This document shows positions 8,533 through 16,944 of a DNA stretch of 64,000 nucleotides, piece after piece. The translations under genes and the position numbers were made by a program. The DNA is taken from contig NZ_FZOG01000005.1 of NCBI RefSeq assembly GCF_900188155.1, forward strand, positions 124,001 through 188,000, in the 5' to 3' direction. Under the pieces are notes generated by a model that saw only the letters and a list, made by a program, of their open reading frames with translations, made no database searches and was not told the origin of the DNA. Source of the DNA: Pseudomonas segetis (lineage in GTDB: Bacteria; Pseudomonadota; Gammaproteobacteria; Pseudomonadales; Pseudomonadaceae). The stretch's first letter is position 1. Each line of letters begins with the position of its first letter.

Positions 8533-8786
8533 ATGAGCGATTTGGCACTGGCCGGTATGGACCTCGGCAAACACAGGTTTCATCTGCACGGCCAGGACAA
8601 GCCCTGCCGGGAGCTGTTTTGCAAGATGTTCTCACTACAGCAAATGATGCGCTTCTTCGCCAACCTGCCAGCGTGCATCGCGGTGATGGACGCATGCGCG
8701 GCGCACATTTAGTCGATCTGGACGAGCAGGTCAAGGTGCTGGATAAAGTGCTTTATAGGTGCGATCAAACCTTTGCCAAGCGGTAG
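8533..8786 (+). pseudogene. Remnant of an IS110-family transposase
   Basis: The 59 codons at 8533-8712 match the N-terminus of IS110-type DEDD transposases: GMDLGKHRFHLHGQD contains the first catalytic Asp, followed by FFANLPACIAVMDACA. They end at an early stop. The next bases, in another frame, read VDLDEQVKVLDKVL, resembling a segment from the middle of the same transposase before a stop at 8786. The element thus seems to have lost most of its interior and its C-terminus. No terminal repeats are expected for this family. The rest of the 497 bp between feaB and the cytochrome gene holds only terminators. Confidence 0.6.
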
Positions 8787-8854
8787 GCAGAACCCTCGGC
8801 GGTACAGGCCCTGTTCCATGGAAGTCGAACCCGAATGGTCAGCTTGGCGCCCAA

Positions 8855-8890
8855 CAAAAAAAGCCCTGCAAAGAGGTACCTTGCAGGGCT
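8855..8890 (-). terminator. Rho-independent terminator of the aau operon
   Basis: Read on the minus strand, AGCCCTGCAA, a 9 nt loop and TTGCAGGGCT are followed by a run of seven T. It lies 25 bp past the stop of the last aau-operon gene. Confidence 0.85.
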
Positions 8891-8914
8891 GAAAAGAAGC
8901 AGTTGGGTGCGTGC

Positions 8915-9436
8915 TCAGTCGTCCATGCCGTCGTTTATCTCGATGCCTTGAGTGCGCATTTGTGCAATCAGTTTCGCCCGTGTGCCGGGCAGGTTGAGCA
9001 TGGCTTTGTGGCGCACTGCAGCTACTTCTTCGCGGGTAAAGGGCTTGAAGTGCTCCGGTACGCTTGCGCCTGCCATGCCGTCTGGACGCATCAACCAGTT
9101 AACCAGGCTCGCAAGTTGTGCATCGTTGAGCGCTGACATGGACATGCCCGGAACGCGAATCAGAAATTCGCGGCCCCCTTCGACCTTGAGAAAATTGCCG
9201 ACGAAGTCTTTCATCCTGGGCACATCGTTGGCCTTTGAGCCCATGCCGTCGCCCAGGTGGCAGCCAGCACACTGCAGCTCGTAGTTGACGTGATTGCTGT
9301 AGCCTGCTTCGGCAATGGGGGTTTGTGGCTCCTCATTGCCGGGCGCTGGACGTTGGTTGGGGCTCGGTATGGTGCGCGCCATGGCTGTCGGAACAACCAG
9401 GGCGCAGGCCAAGCCGGCAACCAGCAGGCGACGCAT
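8915..9436 (-). CDS. Periplasmic cytochrome c of the aromatic amine dehydrogenase operon
   Basis: A 173-residue protein with a signal peptide (MRRLLVAGLACALVVPTAMA) and one haem motif, CAGCH, near residue 57; GMSMSALND offers a methionine ligand. It follows aauA by 7 bp. The Alcaligenes faecalis aau cluster also encodes a small monohaem cytochrome after aauA, so this may be an electron carrier for the dehydrogenase alongside or instead of azurin. A GTG at 9460 overlapping aauA is possible but would add eight residues before the signal peptide. Confidence 0.8.
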   Translation of the reverse strand: MRRLLVAGLACALVVPTAMARTIPSPNQRPAPGNEEPQTPIAEAGYSNHVNYELQCAGCHLGDGMGSKANDVPRMKDFVGNFLKVEGGREFLIRVPGMSMSALNDAQLASLVNWLMRPDGMAGASVPEHFKPFTREEVAAVRHKAMLNLPGTRAKLIAQMRTQGIEINDGMDD

Positions 9437-9443
9437 GGCCGAC

Positions 9444-9965
9444 CTAGACCGCAACACCACGGATTACCGAGACCGTGCAGTGATAGATGTGTGACTTAGA
9501 AGCCAGGCACCAGTTGACGTCGTTGTTGTTAAACGGACGATAGGCAGGCTCTTCACTGTCGTTGCGGGTGCAGGCGCACTGGTTGCAGCTGTGCTTACCG
9601 CAGCAATCGTTGTAGGAGATGATGTAGTCCTTGCCATCCGCCGGGTTGCGGCATGTACCTATCCAGCTTACCTGCGATGCTTCTGTGCCTGGAGGGCAGC
9701 TTGTCACGCTGCCGCCGCAGCAACTGCAGAGGAAGCCATCTACGGAGCAATAGCGCCAGTAGTCGCAGCTATTGGGATCACCCGGGTCACCGGCTTTCGG
9801 TGCTTCGGCAGCCAAGGCCTTGCCAGTCCGGTCAATAGGCAACAGCAGTGGCAGGGCGGCGCCAGCCACCAGCAGGTTGCCCATGCGCGCGAGCAGTTTA
9901 CGCCGCGAGGTGGTGTCCGCTACGTGTCGGGAGGAGCGTTCGAACAGGAGGTCGAGTAGTTTCAT
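9444..9965 (-). CDS. aauA: Aromatic amine dehydrogenase light (beta) chain with TTQ cofactor
   Basis: The catalytic small subunit of a periplasmic quinoprotein that oxidatively deaminates tyramine, phenylethylamine, tryptamine and similar amines to aldehydes. The 173-residue precursor has a long twin-arginine-like leader (SRRKLLARMG near residues 20-29) and a Cys-rich mature part for the family's multiple disulfides. Trp101 and Trp152 are 51 residues apart, the spacing of the two tryptophans that form tryptophan tryptophylquinone in this family, and Asp120 matches the catalytic Asp. GGAGA precedes the ATG. MauG and MauF, which make TTQ in methylamine dehydrogenase systems, are absent here. 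Confidence 0.95.
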   Translation of the reverse strand: MKLLDLLFERSSRHVADTTSRRKLLARMGNLLVAGAALPLLLPIDRTGKALAAEAPKAGDPGDPNSCDYWRYCSVDGFLCSCCGGSVTSCPPGTEASQVSWIGTCRNPADGKDYIISYNDCCGKHSCNQCACTRNDSEEPAYRPFNNNDVNWCLASKSHIYHCTVSVIRGVAV

Positions 9966-9983
9966 GGGGATCTCCTTTCCTTA

Positions 9984-10598
9984 TCAGTGAGCGTGAGTGT
10001 GAGGTTGGGGCTGGTTCTGGCCATGCAGGTATTGCTGCAAGGTGGCGCTGCCCAGATGCTCGGCCTCGAACAGGCTGTCGAGATGCTCACGGGAATTGAC
10101 CAGGCCTTTGGAGCGCAGGATGCCTGCCTTGTCGATCAGCGCCGCGTATGGGAGCTTGCCTATCTGGTAGGTCATGCCCACTTCTGGCCCGACGACGTAG
10201 GTGGCATCTTCAAGCTTGTGCTCGCTGATCAGTTTTTGCTGGGCATCCATGTCGCCATCGCTGATAAACACCACATCGAGACGATCAGCCTGGTCTTTGG
10301 CGATTGACTTGATTGCCGGCAACAATGATTTGCAGATAGGGCAGGTCGGGGAGAGGAAGAACAGCAGTTGACCTTTCTCGCCAGCGTAGCCGAAGTTCAC
10401 CGGGCGACCCTTGCGGTCGGCGGCTGTTACCTGTGGCGCGGGTTCATTGACCGAGACGCCTTTGTCGACCATCAGTGCGCCAGCGGGCGCCAGGCGCGAG
10501 TGCAGTACGCCAATTTGGCGAACCAGGCCCATGATTGCAAAAGCCAGGGCGATCAGTAGTGCCCAGAGCAGAATGTTGGATACTATCAGGCCTTCCAT
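9984..10598 (-). CDS. aauD: AauD/MauD-like periplasmic thiol-disulfide protein for light-chain maturation
   Basis: A 204-residue protein with an N-terminal membrane anchor (residues 5-25) and a thioredoxin-like domain with the CPIC motif near residue 90. MauD homologues help form the disulfides of the dehydrogenase light chain in the periplasm. The C-terminus ends in a His-rich tail (PHTHAH). It lies 18 bp before aauA and 3 bp after aauE. Confidence 0.92.
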   Translation of the reverse strand: MEGLIVSNILLWALLIALAFAIMGLVRQIGVLHSRLAPAGALMVDKGVSVNEPAPQVTAADRKGRPVNFGYAGEKGQLLFFLSPTCPICKSLLPAIKSIAKDQADRLDVVFISDGDMDAQQKLISEHKLEDATYVVGPEVGMTYQIGKLPYAALIDKAGILRSKGLVNSREHLDSLFEAEHLGSATLQQYLHGQNQPQPHTHAH

Positions 10599-10601
10599 AA
10601 T

Positions 10602-11141
10602 TCACCTTCCAATAAGTTTAGCGAGACGAGGTCCGTTGGCCAGCAGGCCTTCGGCAGCAGAGTAGATAAGCAGGGCAACAGCGGCTGCGGCGATGACGAC
10701 AAAGGCATCAAATGCCCCCAGGTCTCGCGAGTGCGCGCTAAGGCTGGCAATAATCGCCAACAGGGCCAATACAGCATTGCGGGCCAGTAGAATCGGGCGC
10801 AGCGGTTGGGCTTGATCGGGGCCGGAACAGCCGCAGTCAATGTCACTGCGGCCACGCCACAAGTTGATTGCAATGGCTGCGGCATACCCCATCAGCAATG
10901 CCGCCGCAGCAGGTGCAGCAAGGGCACGGCTGGCCGGGATCAACAAGCCTAGGGCGATGACCAGCTCAAGCACCGGGATCAGGCGCGAAAGGGGGCTTAC
11001 CAGCACTTTGGGCAGCAACTGGTAATCCTCGACCTGATTGGCGAATGTACTGGGCGCTCGCAATTTATGAGTCGCTGCACTGGCGAGAATCACCGCGATG
11101 GTGAGCGCGCAAGCAATGACAAAAATTGGATCGGGTTGCAT
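10602..11141 (-). CDS. aauE: AauE/MauE-like membrane protein for amine dehydrogenase maturation
   Basis: A 179-residue inner-membrane protein with about four or five hydrophobic helices and the MauE motif DCGCSG near residue 105. With MauD it is required for export and folding of the light chain in methylamine and aromatic amine dehydrogenases. It is tightly packed between aauB (11 bp) and aauD (3 bp). Confidence 0.9.
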   Translation of the reverse strand: MQPDPIFVIACALTIAVILASAATHKLRAPSTFANQVEDYQLLPKVLVSPLSRLIPVLELVIALGLLIPASRALAAPAAAALLMGYAAAIAINLWRGRSDIDCGCSGPDQAQPLRPILLARNAVLALLAIIASLSAHSRDLGAFDAFVVIAAAAVALLIYSAAEGLLANGPRLAKLIGR

Positions 11142-11152
11142 GGTCGTGCCTC

Positions 11153-12304
11153 TTAGTGGCTCAAGACTTGGGTGGTTGTCTTGGCAAGCTTATCCATGGT
11201 GCTGCTGTATTTCCCGGTGGTGAGGTCGAAGATATCCAAACCGCCATCAATATTCGCACCCAGGAGCAAAGGCTTGTCATCGGTGGTTGCCTTCATGCTC
11301 CAAATCAGGTTTGGAGATTCCATGGTGCCGATTTTTTTCCTGGTTTTGAGATCATAGACCCATACCAGCGGGCTTGGATCTTCCCACTTGAGCGGCTCGT
11401 GCGCATCATGCATCAGCACATACAGGCGGTTGAGTTTCGGTGCGATGGCCATCATCTGCCAGCCACCTGGTGCCCAGCCTGCCTTCTTTTCTTCGTCATT
11501 GACCAGTGACCAATGTTCGAGAACCTTGGGTTCGCCGCTGGAGAAGTCGACCGGATAAACAGTACCCAGCGTGGTGACGAAGTAATAAGTCTCGCCGAGG
11601 TTGATTGCCCGTTCGACCAGCTTGACTTCATTGGGGTTGAAGAATGGGGTGCGGGTGCGCTTGGCTTCTTTGCCGTCATCATCGAGGGTGACGACCTGTA
11701 TGCTGCCATCGCCGCACAACGAGGCAAAGCCGCGCTTGCCAACCGGGTAGTTCAACACGCAGCCCGGTATCGAAATCTCTCCGGCCACGGACTTGCTTTG
11801 GGTATTGACTACAGTCACCGAAGTCGAAGGCGTGAAGTTGTAAACGTAGACGAAGCGGTCATCGGCGCTTGGTGCGATGCTGTAGCGCTGGGTCAAAGCC
11901 TCGGACCGTTTCGATGGAATAACCACTTCCCAGTCGGGTGCCAGGGTCGAGGTGTTCCATGCCGTCAGTACGTCGGTTCGTGTTCCCCGGACTCCACGTG
12001 AGTAGTACAGGTCTGCGCTGTACAGGTACTTCTGGTCGTTGCTCAGGGTAGAAGGCGCTGCAAAGCCGGTGCTGACCATGCCAAGCATTTTTTTCTGATC
12101 GGGGTCGATCACCATTACCCGACCGGTGACGAAGTTGTCGAACTCAACATCGACCATGTAGGCGCGATGTGGGCTGGGTGGGAAGTCCAATACCGTTGAG
12201 CCAACGCCTGGATCTGCAGGTAGCTCGGCCAATGCACTGTTGATGCCCGCAAGCGCTACACCGAGCGCCAGGGTTGACTGTGCAAGGATCCTGGTTATTC
12301 GCAT
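11153..12304 (-). CDS. aauB: Aromatic amine dehydrogenase heavy (alpha) chain
   Basis: A 383-residue beta-propeller subunit of the alpha2-beta2 dehydrogenase. The signal peptide is about residues 1-26 (ends ALA). Propeller-blade repeats include YMVDVEFDNFVTGRVMVID, YLYSADLYYSRG and RLYVLMHDAHE. It shapes the substrate channel while TTQ sits in AauA. GGGAG precedes the ATG. It is the first gene of the leftward aauB-E-D-A-cytochrome operon, the same gene order described for A. faecalis. Confidence 0.93.
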   Translation of the reverse strand: MRITRILAQSTLALGVALAGINSALAELPADPGVGSTVLDFPPSPHRAYMVDVEFDNFVTGRVMVIDPDQKKMLGMVSTGFAAPSTLSNDQKYLYSADLYYSRGVRGTRTDVLTAWNTSTLAPDWEVVIPSKRSEALTQRYSIAPSADDRFVYVYNFTPSTSVTVVNTQSKSVAGEISIPGCVLNYPVGKRGFASLCGDGSIQVVTLDDDGKEAKRTRTPFFNPNEVKLVERAINLGETYYFVTTLGTVYPVDFSSGEPKVLEHWSLVNDEEKKAGWAPGGWQMMAIAPKLNRLYVLMHDAHEPLKWEDPSPLVWVYDLKTRKKIGTMESPNLIWSMKATTDDKPLLLGANIDGGLDIFDLTTGKYSSTMDKLAKTTTQVLSH

Positions 12305-12400
12305 AGGGGAACTCCCTTTGTATTATTGTCTGCTGGATCGCGGATTATTAAGGCACGCATGGATTCAGAGTGTGCCTTGCCAAATGGATAAAGACATTGT

Positions 12401-12433
12401 TGTGGCTGCCAAGCTGTTGTGTGGCTGTGCCAG
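12401..12433. promoter_or_regulatory. Repeated GTGGC-TGCCA block upstream of aauB; candidate activator site
   Basis: TGTGGCTGCCA and TGTGGCTGTGCCA occur in direct repeat about 20 bp apart, 97-129 bp before the aauB start. The block resembles one before the porin gene (13905-13941) and, more loosely, one at 6246-6278. The proposed ligand-responsive activator is FeaR; this is inference. Confidence 0.4.
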
Positions 12434-12494
12434 ATCACGTCGTCGCGCTTATAGCTGCAATCATTTAATGACATAGTAGAACGCGCAGGATGCA

Positions 12495-13820
12495 TCAGAA
12501 GGTGGTGAATACCATCAACTGGCTATACAGGTTGCTGTCATTGCTACCCAGTTGCGTTCCACCTTGTTCCGCACTCTTGTCCGGCTGGTACAGGCCAACC
12601 AGAGGCATGACCACCAGGTTGTCGGTAACCGCCCATTCGGCATAGAGGTCGAACTCATTGCCATCGGTGTTGCCAAGGTTGCGATCAATGGTGTCAAAGT
12701 TGAACCAGAGCGCGCCAAGGCTCAAGTTCTCCAGGGGGGTGATCTTCATGCTGACATTCTGGATGCGCGAGTTGCTGTTGAACGGCCCCGCATAGTTGCC
12801 GGCAACCTCTCCCTGGAACCAGGTCCCGAAACCACGACCCAGCCCGTAGAACAATGGGTCGAAGTTCTCGGAGAATCGGCTGTAGCGATAACTCAGGTAA
12901 GGGCTGGCCGGCAGGTCGGCAAATGTCCAGCCAGCCTCCAGGTACCAGGCATCTTCGTTGTCACTGTGCGGTTTGTCCTGCTTGGCGTATTCACCCGACA
13001 GGAACAGGTTTTCGACGCCGGCGTTACCTTGGCCACGAAGGCTGTAGGTGTGCATGCCATCGCGTTCAAGCTGGACCGGGGAGGCGTAGTCCTCATCCAC
13101 ATCCTTGCCGTCGATATAGGTCAGGCCCAGGGTGCCAGCCTCGGCAACGTGCTCAAGTGTGCCGACGTACATTTCGGCCTTGGCCTGGCCCGGGTTGTCT
13201 GACTTGAGCCACATCAGGTCGCTGCGCCAGCCTTGCTGTCCACCGAGGCGCAGCACGGCGGTTTCATCGAATGCTTTGCGCGCCGCCAGATAATAGGCAC
13301 CACCGCGATTAAAGCTGCCATCAGCCAGGCCGTTGCCCAGGTTGAGGGCGTCGCCATTGATCAGGAAACCGTCACCGACCACCAGGTTCTGCCGGCCAAA
13401 GGAGATGTCCACGCCGTCCTCGCCCAGCACGGGAAAGAGATTGGCGGACTTCCATCCCAGGTAGGCATCTTCGAACTTTGTTGTGCGCTCGGAGCCGTCG
13501 CTGAAACCGGCAGCATCGCCGTCGCCCCAGGTGGCGGAGCTGAGCAGGGATGCCGCGCCATACAGGGTGCCAGCAGTTGCAAGGCCCTGATCAAAACTCA
13601 ATCCGTACTTGATGTAGCCTTCCTGCCACGAGGAGGAGCCTTTCTGCAGCCGGCCCGAGAGCGCGTAGTTCTCCTGGCTATGGAAGGCGCCCAGCATGGC
13701 TTCCAGGTTGGCGTTGAGATGTGTGTCTTCATCTGCGTAAAGCTCGTAGGCTCCGGCCTGGCTGGCGAAGGCTATGAGCGAGGCGATCAGACCCAAGCGA
13801 AATGCATTCGACTGTTTCAT
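12495..13820 (-). CDS. Outer-membrane beta-barrel porin
   Basis: A 441-residue exported protein (signal peptide residues 1-24, ending QAGA) with alternating amphipathic strands and a C-terminal Phe (VFTTF) typical of barrel proteins inserted by BAM. It resembles the alginate-export / substrate-specific porin group. Its place next to aauB, with a similar upstream repeat block, suggests amine or arylacetate uptake. The substrate cannot be read from sequence. Confidence 0.8.
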   Translation of the reverse strand: MKQSNAFRLGLIASLIAFASQAGAYELYADEDTHLNANLEAMLGAFHSQENYALSGRLQKGSSSWQEGYIKYGLSFDQGLATAGTLYGAASLLSSATWGDGDAAGFSDGSERTTKFEDAYLGWKSANLFPVLGEDGVDISFGRQNLVVGDGFLINGDALNLGNGLADGSFNRGGAYYLAARKAFDETAVLRLGGQQGWRSDLMWLKSDNPGQAKAEMYVGTLEHVAEAGTLGLTYIDGKDVDEDYASPVQLERDGMHTYSLRGQGNAGVENLFLSGEYAKQDKPHSDNEDAWYLEAGWTFADLPASPYLSYRYSRFSENFDPLFYGLGRGFGTWFQGEVAGNYAGPFNSNSRIQNVSMKITPLENLSLGALWFNFDTIDRNLGNTDGNEFDLYAEWAVTDNLVVMPLVGLYQPDKSAEQGGTQLGSNDSNLYSQLMVFTTF

Positions 13821-13904
13821 GGATGGCTTCCGTTGTTATTAGTATTGGCGAGTTGGCTCGCATAGACCTTGCCGATACTAAGTCCAAGCAAACGGAGCCC
13901 TTTT

Positions 13905-13941
13905 GTGTGGCTCTGCCATCGTTGTGTTTGTGCCTGCCAAA
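13905..13941. promoter_or_regulatory. GTGGC-TGCCA repeat block upstream of the porin gene
   Basis: TGTGTGGCTCTGCCA is followed, after GTTGTG, by TTTGTGCCTGCCA. This repeats the layout found before aauB. It lies 85-121 bp upstream of the porin start and suggests shared control of uptake and amine oxidation. Confidence 0.38.
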
Positions 13942-14011
13942 CTGCAGCTTCTGGCAGCCAGGGCGGGTCGTTGATCTTGCGAACGGCTGTCGGCGCAAAT
14001 GCCTGAGCGGG

Positions 14012-15490
14012 CTAGGCGTCTACTGAGATGCGGGGCAGGGTGAAACAGAACATCGCGCCGCTGGGGCTGATGTTCTGGGCCCAGATGTCGCCGCGATGGC
14101 GGGCAATAATGCTTTTACACAATGCCAGCCCAATCCCGTTTCCGCTGACCTTGGTCGAGAAGAACTCATCGAAGAGTTTCTCTTGTTGGCCGGCATCGAT
14201 GCCGCGTCCATGATCTTCAACGCAGAGCATGACCTTGTCTTCGTAGCTGTAGGTGTAGAGGCGCAACTTGCGCTGGCCTTGTGGCAGTCCGGCGAGCTCC
14301 TCTATCGCGTTGAACGCCAGGTTAAGGATTACCTGGCCGATCAATACACGCTCGCAACTGATCAGCAACGGCTGCTGGCAAGGTGCGAACTCTATGTCGA
14401 TAGCACTGGGCTGGGCCCTGAGGCTTATGAAGTACTGGCTTTCGGCAAGAATCTCGTTGAGATCCGCGACTTGCTCGGCCTGGTCGAGTTTAACCACGTA
14501 TTCACGCACGCTTTTGATAATGACCGAGGCGTGCTCGATTTGCCGCACGGCATTGTCCAGCCCCCATGCCGCGCTCTGCTGGATGGGGTCCTGCTGGTTT
14601 AATCGGATCAGCGTGCCTTCAATAAAATTACGCGTGGCCGCCAGCGGTTGACTCAGTTCGTGGGCGATTGCCAGTGCCATCTCACCCATTGCGTTATGGC
14701 GCGCGAGGTACTCCAGCTTGCGCTCGCTCAGGCGCCTGGCCTCCTCGATGTTGACTTGCTCGGTTACGTCGCGGAACAACAGCAGGTGACCACTCAGGTC
14801 GTCTTCAATATCGATCAACCGGCACGTTGCGTGATGCCAGTGCCAGCTCTGGTCAGCGTGCCGGATGCGATATTTAACGCTATAGGGCTGGCGGCTCTGT
14901 TGTATGTCGCCGAGGTTTTCCAGGAGCCTGGAACGGGAGGCTTCATCGCAGGCATCAATGAAGCAGTCACCGACCTGCATGGTGCGCTCGTCGCCAAGCA
15001 AGCGTTGGCCCGACTCGCTGATAAACCGGATGTTGCCGCCTGTGTCGAGCACCGCAACGCCTTCGGCCAGGTCCTGCATAAAGGTATTGAGCCGGCTTTC
15101 AAAGCGCCGCAGGTCGCGTTTGACCTGCTCTTCCTTGGAAATGTCACGGAACTGCACCATCAGCACATCACGCTGGTTGAGATGCACCAGGGTTGCCACG
15201 GCCTCGCAGAGGATTTCCACGCCCTGTTTGGAGCGATATCCCCATTCGGTAACCTGTTGGCCGCTGTTGACCGCGCCCTCGAGCCAGCGCAGGCCATCGG
15301 CGCGACGGTAGCGACTGCCACTCATGTCTGGAGCCTTTAGCGGGACCAGTTCTTCAAGGGTGAAACCCAGCACAGTCAGCGCGGCAGTATTGGCCCAGAG
15401 GATTTCCTTGGTCTTGGCGTCATGCAGGATGGTGCACATCGGCATCGTCTCAAGCAACTTCTGGAAATCTGCTGATCCTGGGGTAAACAT
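14012..15490 (-). CDS. PAS-domain sensor histidine kinase, probable regulator of the iac genes
   Basis: A 492-residue soluble kinase with two PAS domains (about residues 10-120 and 135-245), a dimerisation/phosphoacceptor helix with IAHELSQPL (His277) and an ATPase domain with the N, G1 and G2 boxes (NLAFNAIEEL, EDHGRGID, GNGIGLALCK). No membrane segments are visible, so the signal is probably intracellular. MFTPGSADF at 15490 is preferred over TTG at 15505. Its likely partner is the FixJ-type regulator at 22580-23224; together they bracket iacA-F. Confidence 0.85.
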   Translation of the reverse strand: MFTPGSADFQKLLETMPMCTILHDAKTKEILWANTAALTVLGFTLEELVPLKAPDMSGSRYRRADGLRWLEGAVNSGQQVTEWGYRSKQGVEILCEAVATLVHLNQRDVLMVQFRDISKEEQVKRDLRRFESRLNTFMQDLAEGVAVLDTGGNIRFISESGQRLLGDERTMQVGDCFIDACDEASRSRLLENLGDIQQSRQPYSVKYRIRHADQSWHWHHATCRLIDIEDDLSGHLLLFRDVTEQVNIEEARRLSERKLEYLARHNAMGEMALAIAHELSQPLAATRNFIEGTLIRLNQQDPIQQSAAWGLDNAVRQIEHASVIIKSVREYVVKLDQAEQVADLNEILAESQYFISLRAQPSAIDIEFAPCQQPLLISCERVLIGQVILNLAFNAIEELAGLPQGQRKLRLYTYSYEDKVMLCVEDHGRGIDAGQQEKLFDEFFSTKVSGNGIGLALCKSIIARHRGDIWAQNISPSGAMFCFTLPRISVDA

Positions 15491-15516
15491 GGCGGTTCTC
15501 TTCAACGATGTAGGTG

Positions 15517-15577
15517 CTAGGCGTTATACCTCCAGCCTAGCCTGGGCGCGCCTAGAAGTAACCCATTGCGCGCTAGG
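15517..15577. promoter_or_regulatory. Cluster of CTAGG/CCTAG elements upstream of iacA
   Basis: CTAGGC (15517-15522) and GCCTAG (15535-15540) form an inverted repeat with a 12 bp spacer. CCTAG (15551-15555) and CTAGG (15573-15577) form a second pair. The cluster lies in the 240 bp between the kinase and iacA and is a candidate site for the response regulator. The rest of that interval shows nothing else clear. Confidence 0.35.
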
Positions 15578-15708
15578 GGATTTCTTTATCGAGGCCCGGT
15601 GTAGCCACTAATTTACGGCTGCACGCCCCAATTGAGCACCCGTGACCTGGGTTCATAGACTGGCTCCATTCCTGGCTCGAGCGCACCCTCGTGTGTCGCG
15701 AGCACTAC

Positions 15709-15716
15709 AACAACAA
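15709..15716 (+). promoter_or_regulatory. Hfq/Crc-type motif at the iacA ribosome site
   Basis: AACAACAA, a full match to the AANAANAA catabolite motif, sits directly before the GGAG ribosome site of iacA. It predicts repression of indoleacetate use while preferred carbon sources are present. Confidence 0.5.
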
Positions 15717-15730
15717 ATGGAGAAGACGCC

Positions 15731-16900
15731 ATGTCGCACTCAGCAGTTGCCGAGCAGAGCACTGTTCTGACCGAGGTCAGCAGGGGGATCGATTCACCCG
15801 CCTTCCAGGCTGTGCTTGAAGAGGTACGCCAGCGCCGCGAGGAGTTTGATGCACTGGGCCATGTGCCAGTCGACATGATCGAGCGTTTCAAGGATGTTGG
15901 TATCTACCGCGCGGCCACGCCGAAGTGTTTTGGTGGCGATGCCCTTGCCCCGGCTGAGTTCTTGCGGATGATCGAGCTGATCGCGCAGGCCGATGGCTCC
16001 GCTGGCTGGGTCGCAAGTTTTGGCAGTGCCAGCACTTACCTGGCGGCATTGCCGTTTGAGACTCAGGCCAAGCTCTATGCCAATGGCCCCGATCTGGTTT
16101 TTGCCGGGGGGCTGTTTCCGATCCAGCCAGCCGAGGCAGTCGAGGGCGGCTGGAAAGTCAGTGGCAACTGGAAGTTCGCCAGCGGCTGCAAAGGTGCAGA
16201 CGTGCTGGGCGTAGGCATAGGTGGGGGGCAGGGCGGCAAACCCCGCACGGCTTTGTTTCCGGCGGCTCAAGTCGAAATCGTCGAGAACTGGGACGTGGTC
16301 GGGCTCAAGGGCACGGGCAGCCATGATCTGCGAATCAACGGCGAGGTCGTCAGCGATGAGTGGACTTTTATCCGCGGCGGCAAGCCGAATATCGACGAGC
16401 CGCTGTATCGCTATCCGACCATTGCCTATGCCGCGCAGGTACTGGCAGTAGTCAACCTCGGCCTGGCCCGCGCCGCGCTGGATGAACTCAAGGACATGGC
16501 CTCGGGCCGCACCGGTGCCACTGGTGCGCCCAAGCTGGCGGATCGCGCTTATTTCCGGGTCGAGACCGCCAAGATTGAAGCAGACCTGCGTTCGGCGCGT
16601 GGTTTTTTCTATGAGTCCACCACCCAGGTGTGGGATTCGATCCTTGCCGCCAATCCGGTGACCAACGAGCAGGTTTCATTGCTGCGCCTGTCAGCTGCGC
16701 AGATGGCACGTGTCGCTGCGAACGTGGTGCAGCGTGCCTATACCCTGGCCGGCATCGTGGCGATCTATTCGCGTCACCCGTTGCAACGCTATTTGCGCGA
16801 CTCGATGGTCGTGACCCAGCACGCCTTTCTCGGAGAAGGCATCTACGACGGCGCCGGCTCGGTGATGCTCGGTGTCGATCCGTTTCCAGGATTCCTGTGA
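15731..16900 (+). CDS. iacA: Indole-3-acetate monooxygenase IacA (flavin-dependent, acyl-CoA-dehydrogenase fold)
   Basis: A 389-residue group D flavin monooxygenase related to HpaB/HsaA. IacA catalyses the first oxidation of indole-3-acetate, hydroxylating the indole ring with reduced flavin supplied by IacG. The fold is seen in GWVASFGSASTYLAALP, KVSGNWKFASGCKGADV and GTGSHDLRINGEVV, and the C-terminal helical domain ends with HPLQRYLRDSMVVTQH. It is the first gene of a nearly gapless operon whose other members (Rieske oxygenase, SDR, amidase, SnoaL-like protein) match the iac set. Confidence 0.9.
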   Translation: MSHSAVAEQSTVLTEVSRGIDSPAFQAVLEEVRQRREEFDALGHVPVDMIERFKDVGIYRAATPKCFGGDALAPAEFLRMIELIAQADGSAGWVASFGSASTYLAALPFETQAKLYANGPDLVFAGGLFPIQPAEAVEGGWKVSGNWKFASGCKGADVLGVGIGGGQGGKPRTALFPAAQVEIVENWDVVGLKGTGSHDLRINGEVVSDEWTFIRGGKPNIDEPLYRYPTIAYAAQVLAVVNLGLARAALDELKDMASGRTGATGAPKLADRAYFRVETAKIEADLRSARGFFYESTTQVWDSILAANPVTNEQVSLLRLSAAQMARVAANVVQRAYTLAGIVAIYSRHPLQRYLRDSMVVTQHAFLGEGIYDGAGSVMLGVDPFPGFL

Positions 16901-16944
16901 GTGCCACGACGCTCGCATAACCCCTAACCAGCTAAGGATTGATC

